Shown here piece by piece: positions 40,729-48,759 of a DNA stretch of 48,759 nucleotides. The notes under the pieces are model-generated. The model ran no database searches. It was not told the origin of the DNA and saw nothing but the letters and a program-made list of their open reading frames with translations. Made by a program: the position numbers and the translations under genes. Source of the DNA: Pseudobutyrivibrio sp. UBA1225 (GTDB lineage Bacteria > Bacillota > Clostridia > Lachnospirales > Lachnospiraceae); contig DBWZ01000063.1 of NCBI GenBank assembly GCA_002309345.1, positions 1 through 48,759 of the forward strand. The letters are read 5' to 3'. Position 1 is the stretch's first letter. Every line of letters starts with the position of its first letter.

Positions 40729-41786
40729 ATAATAATTCCTCCGCCGAGAACTACTTCACCATCGTAGAATACAGCAGACTGTCCCGGCGTAATTGCTCGT
40801 TGAGGCTCATCAAAAGTGATCTTGGCCTCGCTGTCACCGATTCTTTCTACTGTGCACGGCTCATCTTTCATTCTATATCTAACCTTGGCACTACACTTGA
40901 ACTTGTCCTGCATTATGTCAGGATTAATCCAGTTGATATCCTTGACATGAACATCCTTTGAAAACAAGTCTTCATTTTTACCAAGTACAACCTTGTTGTT
41001 TTTGACATCAAGCTTTGTAACATACAAAGGGTAAGCAGCTGAAATGCCAAGCCCCTTTCGTTGACCTATTGTATAACCCACTATGCCCTTGTGCTTGCCA
41101 AGTACATTGCCTTCGGCATCAACAAAATCTCCAGGAGCGTATTCCTTTCCAGAGAATCGTTTGATGGCCGCTACATAATCTCCATCTGGAACAAAACAGA
41201 TATCCTGACTATCAGGCTTGTCTGCGTTTATAAAATCGTTGCCTTCGGCAATCTTGCGAACTTCTTCCTTTGTAAGCTCTCCCACAGGGAAGGCTGTATG
41301 CGCAAGCTCCTCTTGAGTCATTTCATATAAGACATAGGATTGATCCTTGTTTGGATCAAGTCCCTTTAAAAGCTGATAGCCATTATCGCATTTACGAATT
41401 CTAGCGTAGTGACCCGTAACTACCTTGTCACAACCAAGTTCGAGAGCCCTGCGATAAAGCTCGGTAAACTTCATATGCTTATTACATTGGATACAAGGAT
41501 TAGGTGTCATTCCGTTTTCGTAGCAATAGATAAAATTACCTATTACCTTTTCCTTAAACTGATCTTGAAAATTGAACGTATAATGTGGCATTCCAAGTCG
41601 CCTTGCAACAGACTTGGCATCCTCCACATCGTCCAACGAGCAACATGTATTTGTGGAACACACTGCAATATCCTCGTTAGCATAAAGTTTCATAGTGCAG
41701 CCAATACATTCATATCCTTGTTCTTTCATCAAAAGAGCTGACACGCTGCTATCAACGCCTCCACTCATTGCAATTAAAGCCTTCAT
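40722..41786 (-). CDS. mnmA: tRNA-specific 2-thiouridylase
   Basis: A 354-residue enzyme thiolating U34 of Glu, Gln and Lys tRNAs. PP-loop SGGVDSS is at 8-14, the catalytic cysteine pair lies in TPNPCIQCN and SQDICFVPDGDY, followed by the GxHKGIVGYTIGQRKGLGI central domain. GGAGG precedes ATG 41786. It takes sulfur from a cysteine desulfurase relay. Confidence 0.95.
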   Translation of the reverse strand: MKALIAMSGGVDSSVSALLMKEQGYECIGCTMKLYANEDIAVCSTNTCCSLDDVEDAKSVARRLGMPHYTFNFQDQFKEKVIGNFIYCYENGMTPNPCIQCNKHMKFTELYRRALELGCDKVVTGHYARIRKCDNGYQLLKGLDPNKDQSYVLYEMTQEELAHTAFPVGELTKEEVRKIAEGNDFINADKPDSQDICFVPDGDYVAAIKRFSGKEYAPGDFVDAEGNVLGKHKGIVGYTIGQRKGLGISAAYPLYVTKLDVKNNKVVLGKNEDLFSKDVHVKDINWINPDIMQDKFKCSAKVRYRMKDEPCTVERIGDSEAKITFDEPQRAITPGQSAVFYDGEVVLGGGIIIC

Positions 41787-41801
41787 AGTTCCTCCGGCAT
41801 T

Positions 41802-42392
41802 CTATTCTTTAATATTTCCTTTTGCGATATTATCCTTGATAATAACATCTACTATTTCATCAAAAAGCTTTTTTGAACCAAGCGCTGTCTTGGATTGTCT
41901 GCCATAAACCTGTGCGCTTGTGGTTTCGTGTTGCTTCCAGTCCTTGCCACCATTGCTATTATTAAGTATAAGAGGCTGCACATTATCCATGGCATGGGCA
42001 AACTTTGCTTCTGGTGTCTCATAGGCTTCAAACTCATCAAACAAAGCTATAAGCTCTGCCTTTTGGTCTTCTGGCAACAGAGAAAAAATCCGCTCCTTAG
42101 CAGCATCCTCTCTCGCCTTTTGAGTTTTTAACCCCTCAGTATCATACGCATAAGTATCCCCTGCGTCAATCTCAACTATATCATGAATCAAACACATAAG
42201 CATAACCTTAGAAATATCAATATCCTCATTAGAGTATTCCCTCAGAAGATATGCCATGATAGCCATATGCCAAGCATGCTCTGCATCATTTTCATTTCTG
42301 CCATGGCCAGATAAATGAGTCTGCCTAAAGATATTCTTTTCTTTGTCTATTTCTAAAGCGAACTCCATCTGCTTTTTTAATCTGTCATCCAT
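41802..42392 (-). CDS. HD-domain phosphohydrolase (YfbR-like)
   Basis: A 196-residue HD protein with RNENDAEHAWHMAIMAYLL, CLIHDIVEIDAGDTYAYD and a later FAHAMDNVQP segment, as in 5'-deoxynucleotidases of the HD_3/YfbR group. It starts 6 nt after the LysR gene and ends 15 nt before mnmA, so it is probably co-transcribed with both. Confidence 0.85.
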   Translation of the reverse strand: MDDRLKKQMEFALEIDKEKNIFRQTHLSGHGRNENDAEHAWHMAIMAYLLREYSNEDIDISKVMLMCLIHDIVEIDAGDTYAYDTEGLKTQKAREDAAKERIFSLLPEDQKAELIALFDEFEAYETPEAKFAHAMDNVQPLILNNSNGGKDWKQHETTSAQVYGRQSKTALGSKKLFDEIVDVIIKDNIAKGNIKE

Positions 42393-42398
42393 AATACT

Positions 42399-43262
42399 TT
42401 AGTTTTCCTTTTTGAATTTTCCAATAAGCTTTTCAACCAAATCTATATCTACCGTGTCCTTGCGATAGATACCATATATATCCCAAGTATAGGCATCCTT
42501 AATGGCAACACCTTTGATGTGTTCAGTATCATTGTAAAATCTAGGAGCGATGCCAACGCCTATTTTGTGTTTCACCAACTGATAGATTGACTGTCCCTCG
42601 GAAACCTTAGCCACGATATCCGGATTAAACCCGTTCATTCTACATGCGTTAATTACATCCTGATAGATGTGATATCGCTCATTCATGGAAATGATTGGCT
42701 CATTCTTGACATCTGCAAGCTCTATTTCGGATTGATTCCACAACCGGTGACCATTATAAACATAAAGCACCACATCTATGCTCTTAAGCTTTACTGCATT
42801 AAGCTTTGTTTCCTCTGGCTTTCCAATCACAAATCCAAAACCGATTTCGTCATTTAAAACCTGCTTGATAACCTTTTCATTTTCCTGCTCGTGCCAACTG
42901 GCGAGGATTTGTGGATTCTCTCGCATGTACTCACGAACAATCGCCACATCGATGGCACGGATGGTTCCGATAGAAAACCCGATTTTAAATCTCTTTTCTT
43001 TGTCATTTAATGCTTCTATGCTTGAAAACATTTCCTTTAAATCCTTGGATACAACCTTGGATTTCTCATAGAAAACCTTGCCGCTTTCCGTGGGTACAAA
43101 CCCCTCCTTGGTTCTAACAAAAAGAGGAGCTCCGCACTCTTCTTCCAAGCTTTTAATGATTTTGCTAAGCCCCTGCGGCGACAGAAAAAGCTTGTTTGCG
43201 GCAGCCTGTAAATTACGCTCCTCGTATACTGTTTGAAAACATTTAAAATTTCTTGTGTTCAT
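42399..43262 (-). CDS. LysR-family regulator
   Basis: A 287-residue LTTR with winged helix (NLQAAANKLFLSPQGLSKIIKSLEEE) and co-inducer domain. It is less similar to the two sulfur-type LysR proteins than they are to each other. Its neighbours are the HD gene downstream and, upstream, the flavin oxidoreductase separated by a terminator; the target is unclear. Only a weak GGGGCG site precedes ATG 43262. Confidence 0.85.
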   Translation of the reverse strand: MNTRNFKCFQTVYEERNLQAAANKLFLSPQGLSKIIKSLEEECGAPLFVRTKEGFVPTESGKVFYEKSKVVSKDLKEMFSSIEALNDKEKRFKIGFSIGTIRAIDVAIVREYMRENPQILASWHEQENEKVIKQVLNDEIGFGFVIGKPEETKLNAVKLKSIDVVLYVYNGHRLWNQSEIELADVKNEPIISMNERYHIYQDVINACRMNGFNPDIVAKVSEGQSIYQLVKHKIGVGIAPRFYNDTEHIKGVAIKDAYTWDIYGIYRKDTVDIDLVEKLIGKFKKEN

Positions 43263-43314
43263 TATTCAACGCCCCAATTTATTGCTGTTCCATAGAGTTT
43301 TATTCTAATACAAA

Positions 43315-43358
43315 AATCCCCATTCAGCAAATTGCCAAATGGAGATTTCGCGGGGATT
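43315..43358 (-). terminator. terminator after the flavin oxidoreductase
   Basis: Minus strand: AATCCCC ... GGGGATTTTTG, with an inner stem around CCATTTGGCAA/TTGCTGAATGG, starting 34 nt after the stop. Confidence 0.65.
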
Positions 43359-43391
43359 ATATATATAAATAATTATAGGAGAGTTGGCTAA

Positions 43392-45383
43392 TTAAATATG
43401 GTTTGCAACTTCAAATGCATCCCAGATAGCATACATGATGTTAGATACCTGTCTTGCATCACCAAGAAGATATACTTCATCAAGCTCATTCTTGTACTGG
43501 TTGTAGAGAGAATCCTCACTAGCGTATCCAACACAAAGAACAACGCTATCAGCCTTGAGCTCTTTTGTGCCCTCAGCAACGTCTGCCTTGAGCACGCCAT
43601 CCTTGTATCCTGTAACCTTAGCACTGCAAAGTACATCGATTCCATTGTAAGGAATGAGCTTTTCAAGCATTTCCTTATTTGCCGAACAGATTGGTCCATT
43701 GACAGCCATAAGCTTGTCGAGAGCCTCCACAATAGTGACCTTCTTACCCTTGAGCGCAAGGTCAAGAGCAAGCTCGCAGCCTACTAGACCGCCACCTACA
43801 ACTACAACATTGTCGCCAGCATCCTTCTTACCAAGAAGAACCTGCTCTGCTGAGTAAACCTTTTCATCGTCTCCAAGAGAGAACATCTTAGGTCTTGAAC
43901 CTGTTGCCATGATTACTGTGTCGTAAGAGCTATCAAGGATTTCTTTTTCTGTCGCTTTTGTATTAAGGTGAACCTCTACACCAAGGCGAGTCATCTCATC
44001 TTCGAACCACTTCGCAAGTGCGATATCATCCTCTTTGAAATCTGGTGCACCACCAGGGATGAGATTGCCGCCAAGTCTATCAGAAGCCTCAAACAACACT
44101 GGCTCATGTCCTCTTTCGGCAAGCACTCTAGCGGCCTCACAGCCTGCCACACCGCCACCTACGATAAGAACCTTTTTCTTCTTAACGATAGGATTGAACT
44201 TGTTGAGTCTTTCCTTACCAGCCTGTGGATTAACCGCACAGTTTATAAGTGAGTATTCCTGAATACGTCCCATACAGCCTTCCTGACAGCTGATACATGG
44301 ACGGATCTGACTAACTTTGTTCGTGCGAATCTTGTTAACAATATCTGGATCTGCAAGTGTTGGACGACCAAGTGAAATCATGTCACAGATATTGTTATCT
44401 ATGCAATCAATTGCTGTATCTGGATTGTCAACACGGCCAGCCATAATAACAGGGATGTTGACATTTTCTTTTGTGATTCTAGCGAATTCCTTATATGGAG
44501 CCTTTTCCATATACATTGGTGGGTGATTCCACCACCAAGCATCATATGTACCAGCGTCCACATCAAGAGCATCGTATCCGTATTTCTCAAGAAGCTTTGC
44601 AGCCTCGATACCCTCTTCGATATCACGGCCCTTCTCTTCGAATTCTTCTCCTGGAAGCGCACCCTCTCTAAAATCCTTAACCATAGACTTAAGAGAATAT
44701 CTAAGGGCAACTGGGAAATCCCATCCGCAGGTTCTTGCTATTTCCTCTCGGATTTCTCTAGCAAAACGAAGTCTATTTTCAAGACTTCCACCGTACTCAT
44801 CTGTTCTTTGATTGAAGAATGAAATAGCGAACTGATCGATAAGATATCCTTCGTGAACAGCGTGAATCTCCACGCCATCAAAGCCTGCGCGCTTTGCATT
44901 GTAAGCGCCCTTACCAAAGCTTTCCACGATACCGTGAATTTCTTCAACTGTAAGTGGGCGACAAGTTTTATCTAACCATCTATGTGGTATCGCAGATGCG
45001 GATACAGGTGGGAACTCTCCTAGGTTTGTAGGAATTGTTACACGGCCAAATCCACCTGACATCTGTAAGAAAATCTTTGAGCCATAAGCATGAACACGCT
45101 CAGTCATCTCACGGCTTGTTCTAACGAACTGAACAGGGTTGTAAGTTGAATTTGGAGTGTTTGGGAATGAAGGTTTTTCAACCTCAGTATCCGAAAAAGT
45201 AACACCAGTAATAATAAGACCGATACCACCTTGGGCACGTCTAGTGTAGTAATCGATACCTCTGTCATTCCAACCACCTTCGCAATCGCCTAAACCAAGT
45301 GGTCCCATTGGAGCCATTGCGTAACGGTTTTTAATTTCAAGCTTACCAATCTTGATAGGCTCGAAAAGTCCTTGGTACTTCAT
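43392..45383 (-). CDS. NADH:flavin oxidoreductase / 2-enoate reductase family
   Basis: A 663-residue three-domain enzyme: an old-yellow-enzyme TIM barrel binding FMN (residues ~1-350), an Fe-S motif in RPCISCQEGCMGRI...INCAVNP (~340-370), and a C-terminal FAD/NAD(P) module (VLIVGGGVAGCEAARVLAERG, VVVVGGGLVGCELAL). The family reduces C=C bonds of enoates, bile acid intermediates and similar compounds in anaerobes. AGGAGG precedes ATG 45383. Monocistronic; substrate unknown. Confidence 0.9.
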   Translation of the reverse strand: MKYQGLFEPIKIGKLEIKNRYAMAPMGPLGLGDCEGGWNDRGIDYYTRRAQGGIGLIITGVTFSDTEVEKPSFPNTPNSTYNPVQFVRTSREMTERVHAYGSKIFLQMSGGFGRVTIPTNLGEFPPVSASAIPHRWLDKTCRPLTVEEIHGIVESFGKGAYNAKRAGFDGVEIHAVHEGYLIDQFAISFFNQRTDEYGGSLENRLRFAREIREEIARTCGWDFPVALRYSLKSMVKDFREGALPGEEFEEKGRDIEEGIEAAKLLEKYGYDALDVDAGTYDAWWWNHPPMYMEKAPYKEFARITKENVNIPVIMAGRVDNPDTAIDCIDNNICDMISLGRPTLADPDIVNKIRTNKVSQIRPCISCQEGCMGRIQEYSLINCAVNPQAGKERLNKFNPIVKKKKVLIVGGGVAGCEAARVLAERGHEPVLFEASDRLGGNLIPGGAPDFKEDDIALAKWFEDEMTRLGVEVHLNTKATEKEILDSSYDTVIMATGSRPKMFSLGDDEKVYSAEQVLLGKKDAGDNVVVVGGGLVGCELALDLALKGKKVTIVEALDKLMAVNGPICSANKEMLEKLIPYNGIDVLCSAKVTGYKDGVLKADVAEGTKELKADSVVLCVGYASEDSLYNQYKNELDEVYLLGDARQVSNIMYAIWDAFEVANHI

Positions 45384-45421
45384 AAATATCCTCCTTTTAC
45401 ATTAATAATCTGCCAGCATAT

Positions 45422-45476
45422 TTAATTAAGAACATCAAATCTTGCCCTTAATTAATAATTTTTCTCAGTTAATTAA
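45422..45476. promoter_or_regulatory. three TTAATTAA sites upstream of the flavin oxidoreductase
   Basis: Exact 8-bp palindromes at 45422, 45448 and 45469 in the 155-bp gap before the gene. In AT-rich DNA they could be chance, but three perfect copies in 55 bp suggest a binding array. Confidence 0.4.
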
Positions 45477-45538
45477 ATTTTAAAGGAGTTTAGCACCCAT
45501 AGCCATCAACAAAACGTTGCGGACTATTAACAAAATAT

Positions 45539-48451
45539 TTATCTAAATATCTTACTCTCTTGCGGCCCAAGATATGACTCTCTTGGTTCCACAGATGGAT
45601 TCCAAAGCACTAGTTTTTCAAGCACTACCCCTGGATCCACAGCAGAAATAACAACTTCATTTATTCCCGCTTTTAGCTTCAAGCCGCAAGTCGAAATATG
45701 AATCTGATCCAATACGCCTTGGCTCCAGCTTTCAGATTTCCACGGAACAAAATCCTTATCCGGAATAGTGTTTACTAAAACCCTTTCACTGTCATTTGCC
45801 TTGACTGACACCTGCATCTTTCCCTGATACTCAACTGGATTTGATGCCGATGCATAGATGTGACAATTGTACTCTCCGTCGGATGTGGCAAAAACTCTGT
45901 AAACTAATGATGGCGCAAATTCTTCATCGTCGAATCTTGCAGTTGTTGGAAATACCTTCATTCCGCCAAGTGTCCTGCCATAGCCTTTGATTTCCTTGTA
46001 GCGACCTCTTTGAGCAGGATTGTTTTTCATGACATGAACAGCCTCTATCGAAATACAACCATCAGACTCGAAAAAGCATTCTTCCTTCACCTTAGAAATA
46101 TCTAAGGAAGTTGGTATAACCTCGAGTTCAGCCATGGTAATGCTCGTAGCATTTTCAGATTCATCTGCAACTGTTTCACAGTTATCTCCGTATATACGGA
46201 TAATTGAACTCTTGGTGCCATCCCACTTTTCAGAAAGAAGCTTTATATTATAGTTAGTTATATCTTCAACAAAATAATGTTGATTTTTAGTAATTAATTC
46301 TCCCGCATCGTTTGAAATTTCTATCCATTCAGCGTCAAAATCTATATGATATTCAAGCTTAGCCTGCCCACCATTTGCAACCTCAAATCGACCAATGGGA
46401 TTTGTTTGGAAGCAAAGGGGCATTTTCAACACGTGACGAGTCCATCTATTTGCATTTGTGACATCATCCTGGCCAACCACACTCACCAAAAGCCTACTGT
46501 CTGGCATAGGTGTAAATATATGACAAATTGGATATTCACACATCTCGTCATTCCAATTCGTAAATCCGATATGATATACCGACTGCATGTGGTTCCACTT
46601 GCCATTTAGGCGGTTATGATATTGCTCCGTGAGCGCTTTTTCTTTGGCGATTGCCGTTTGAACAAGCGGAATATAGCAGTTTCCATGCTTCTTTCTTTGC
46701 TTTATATATTGGTGATTTAGGCCAGCATATATCTGCATTTTGTTTATCTCTGCCACCGCATTCAGCGGATAATATACTAGCTGGTAGAAGCACTCCTCTA
46801 AATCCGTGCCTGCGATTTGTTTATAAAGCTCTTCCGAAAGGTCTGTAAGCTCGTTAATTCTTTCAAGCATCCGCTCTGCTTCATTTTCATGAACCGGATG
46901 ATAGGTTTCAGAATTAAGTGGTTCTGGTCGACGCTTGCCATTGATATCAACATAGCCTGTGACAGCATAAGCAGCCTTTTTCGCAAACTCCTTTTCAAAA
47001 CCAAGCTTTTCAAAAAACTCTAAAGTATATTCATCTGTCTTATTAATAGCCTCGGTACCCCACTTATCAAAATCGTAGGCCAAATCCAAAAAGTAGCTAA
47101 GAGGTAACTCTTGATTTTTAATATCACCAACATTAACTATCCAAGCCGAGCGAACACCATAGTCATATGCCATTGACATCTGCTCCCACACCTTTGTAAG
47201 AGGTGTAGAATTTACCCAAAGATATGAAACCGGACTTCCGAAATAATCGAAATGATAGTACATACCAAATCCACCATTTTTCTTCCTAAGCTCATCATCC
47301 GGAAGCGTTCTAACATTGGCAAAGTTGTCATCGCAAAGCATCATTATGTCATTGTCAAGAACGTCCCAATCCTTAAGACCTTTAGTGGTCTCGTCTCCGT
47401 AATAGTACGCCTCAACCTCTTTATAAATTGCCAGCAGCTGCGGATGGTCAGATGGCGCATACTCTGCTATAAGCTCCTTTTGCTTGAGAATCGCCGCTTT
47501 TAAAACATTTATATTGTCCTCTAAAGTAGCATCCTCCGGCATAAGATACGAATCATTTTCTCCTCTCATACCGATAGTTATAAGATTTTCAAAATCTTTG
47601 TTGCGAATCAGCCCGTCCTTCCAAAACTCTGTAATCCCCTCCGCATTTGAGAGAAAGCTCCACTCTGTACCATACTTTGGATTGATTTTATTTAAAGTCT
47701 GGAATTCTTGACCGGAACGACAACAAGGCTCATGATGGGATGAACCAACCACTACTCCCATCTCATTTGCAAGTATCGCATTTTCGATATGATCTAATGT
47801 AAAATCTGAACGCCACATTGCGGGCCAGATATAATTTCCCTTTAATCTAAGTAGAAGTTCAAAAATCTTTTCGTATAGCTCAGGACAAGGACGAATGCTG
47901 CCAAACTTCTCCTTCGCCCAATTGCCAAAACAAGGCTGTTCGTCATTTATAAAGAAACCGCGGTATTCAACTGAAGGTTCCTTAGAAGTAACACAAACCT
48001 CCTCTGAAATAATAACCTCGGCCTGTCTTTTCACTTTAGCATCTGCAAAATAATACCACGGAGAAATCCCCATCGCCTCTGAAATGCTAAACATAGCATA
48101 TATCGCACCACGCTTATCGCTGCCAGCAATTATAAGTGCCCGCTGACCCTCATGGAAAAAATCATCCTCAACAAAAATGCTATAGCACTCCTTCTTGCCC
48201 CTGATGCCTAAAAGTCGTTCCGAAAAGCCCTCCAGCAAACTGCTTTCTCCAACTATTCCAACAACCACAACATTAGCTGCATCCTTTGGAACCGCAGATA
48301 AAACCGGAGCCTCTTCCCCAGTAACTTTTCTTAAATCGTCCGCAAATATACCTACCATCTTTGAAAGTGTAGGCTTAAGCGCCTCCTCTAAAACTATCGG
48401 AGCCACAACCGTATTCTTGTAAAATTCAAATCCCGTCAAAACATTACCCAT
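45539..48451 (-). CDS. GH115 family xylan alpha-1,2-glucuronidase
   Basis: A 970-residue glycoside hydrolase of family GH115, which removes (4-O-methyl)glucuronic acid from xylan or xylo-oligosaccharides. Landmarks are EYRGFFINDEQPCFGNWAKEKFG near residue 172, LLLRLKGNYIWPAMWRSDF near 205, GVVVGSSHHEPCCRSG near 235 and the VRSAWIVNVGDIKNQELPLSYFLDLAYDFDKWG core. No signal peptide is present, so it probably acts on imported oligosaccharides in the cytoplasm. The start at 48451 has GTGAG upstream. A palindromic operator lies just before it. Confidence 0.9.
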   Translation of the reverse strand: MGNVLTGFEFYKNTVVAPIVLEEALKPTLSKMVGIFADDLRKVTGEEAPVLSAVPKDAANVVVVGIVGESSLLEGFSERLLGIRGKKECYSIFVEDDFFHEGQRALIIAGSDKRGAIYAMFSISEAMGISPWYYFADAKVKRQAEVIISEEVCVTSKEPSVEYRGFFINDEQPCFGNWAKEKFGSIRPCPELYEKIFELLLRLKGNYIWPAMWRSDFTLDHIENAILANEMGVVVGSSHHEPCCRSGQEFQTLNKINPKYGTEWSFLSNAEGITEFWKDGLIRNKDFENLITIGMRGENDSYLMPEDATLEDNINVLKAAILKQKELIAEYAPSDHPQLLAIYKEVEAYYYGDETTKGLKDWDVLDNDIMMLCDDNFANVRTLPDDELRKKNGGFGMYYHFDYFGSPVSYLWVNSTPLTKVWEQMSMAYDYGVRSAWIVNVGDIKNQELPLSYFLDLAYDFDKWGTEAINKTDEYTLEFFEKLGFEKEFAKKAAYAVTGYVDINGKRRPEPLNSETYHPVHENEAERMLERINELTDLSEELYKQIAGTDLEECFYQLVYYPLNAVAEINKMQIYAGLNHQYIKQRKKHGNCYIPLVQTAIAKEKALTEQYHNRLNGKWNHMQSVYHIGFTNWNDEMCEYPICHIFTPMPDSRLLVSVVGQDDVTNANRWTRHVLKMPLCFQTNPIGRFEVANGGQAKLEYHIDFDAEWIEISNDAGELITKNQHYFVEDITNYNIKLLSEKWDGTKSSIIRIYGDNCETVADESENATSITMAELEVIPTSLDISKVKEECFFESDGCISIEAVHVMKNNPAQRGRYKEIKGYGRTLGGMKVFPTTARFDDEEFAPSLVYRVFATSDGEYNCHIYASASNPVEYQGKMQVSVKANDSERVLVNTIPDKDFVPWKSESWSQGVLDQIHISTCGLKLKAGINEVVISAVDPGVVLEKLVLWNPSVEPRESYLGPQESKIFR

Positions 48452-48464
48452 CCTTTCTCACTTG

Positions 48465-48481
48465 TATACTAGTATATTATA
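48465..48481 (-). promoter_or_regulatory. GH115 promoter with TATACTAGTATA palindrome
   Basis: -10 TATAAT (48476-48481) is followed directly by the perfect 12-bp palindrome TATACTAGTATA (48465-48476) at the expected start point, which is a repressor position. The form resembles GntR-family operators of hexuronate genes; the regulator is not in the window. Confidence 0.5.
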
Positions 48482-48568
48482 TCTGACCCCAAAATTAAAG
48501 CTACCATGGATACCAAATCTAATATTTTTACTATGGCACCCGCGCCTCGCCAGAGGAGTACTTTGTAA

Positions 48569-48759
48569 CAATTGAGCTAAGATTTTAGATTTTCTTAATG
48601 CTTCAGTTGTCGTTCCTAGCGGGTGTGCATTCGTCGATTTTACAATTCGAAGGGAATGTAATGTCCCTGACGGACATGTTTGAGTTTAAATAATAGTTCC
48701 ACAAACTAGACTTAGTACAATTGCATGCAAATCCACTTGCTAAGTGAAATTATAAAAGT
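48569..48759. repeat. palindromic element, copy 3 (one arm, cut by the window end)
   Basis: From CAATTGAGCTAAGATT onward it matches the reverse complement of the right arm of copy 2 over ~190 bp, including ACAATTCGAAGGGAATGTA, GTCCCTGACGGACATG, AACTAGACTTAGTACAATT and GCATGCAA. The centre and second arm lie beyond the window. It begins ~90 bp upstream of the GH115 promoter; no gene is visible in 48482-48759. Confidence 0.85.

Overview
The window is AT-rich and reads as a chromosome segment of an anaerobic Firmicute, most likely a fibre-degrading Lachnospiraceae such as the Butyrivibrio/Pseudobutyrivibrio group. This rests on strong AGGAGG ribosome sites, TTGACx/TATAAT promoters, a carbon monoxide dehydrogenase (CODH)-family enzyme, an old-yellow-enzyme/2-enoate-reductase type flavoprotein and a GH115 xylan glucuronidase. 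The genus is inferred; no rRNA or tRNA gene was seen.

About 3.3-42 kb is dominated by sulfur amino acid metabolism. It holds O-acetylserine sulfhydrylase (cysK), O-acetylhomoserine sulfhydrylase (metY), methionine synthases (metH and a short MetE-type enzyme), a thioredoxin, a TauABC-like importer co-directional with a divergent CODH (CooS), a MetNIQ importer, a polar amino acid/cystine-type importer with a GDSL hydrolase, an Rrf2 regulator, two paralogous LysR regulators and a thiolated-tRNA gene set (mnmA, tcdA-like, rhodanese-TtcA).

The centrepiece (19.3-25.0 kb, minus strand) is one operon: JAMM peptidase, a fusion of a CysO/MoaD-like sulfur carrier with a MoeB/ThiF E1 and a rhodanese, a family 2A (SrpI-like) encapsulin shell protein, a SufS-type cysteine desulfurase with a ~150-residue disordered N-terminal cargo extension, and an EpsC-type serine acetyltransferase. 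It looks like a compartment for sulfur taken from cysteine, coupled to a ubiquitin-like sulfur relay.

Six promoters (metY-cysK, thioredoxin, importer-CooS, encapsulin operon, metNIQ, GDSL-importer) share a rigid layout. A 12-bp dyad of the ATAGCTAGCTAT type lies exactly 24 bp upstream of a TTGAC(C/T) -35 box, a second copy or half-copy starts exactly 23 bp further out, and the -35/-10 spacer is 17 bp. An ACCTA-N9-TAGG(T/A) dyad overlaps either the -35 or the start region. I infer one LysR activator (17647-18582) and one Rrf2 repressor (32826-33227) controlling a common regulon. The metY transcript also carries a 28-codon leader peptide ending in Cys-Cys-Cys-Arg.

Three copies of a large palindromic element (7.8-8.1, 18.7-19.3 and 48.6 kb to the window end) lie in intergenic regions. 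The two complete copies share a core of two adjacent hairpins whose stems differ in sequence but keep pairing, while the loop ATGGAC and a 17-nt string are identical. This suggests a mobile palindrome or a structured RNA. Flanking parts hold an ECF transporter S subunit, an amidohydrolase, a lone MNT-type nucleotidyltransferase beside two repeat fields, an unknown Q/N-rich protein, CstA, an HD-GYP protein, a Fic protein with a clear multi-site operator, two paralogous lipoproteins, a RelE/Phd toxin-antitoxin pair, an HD phosphohydrolase and a third LysR regulator.
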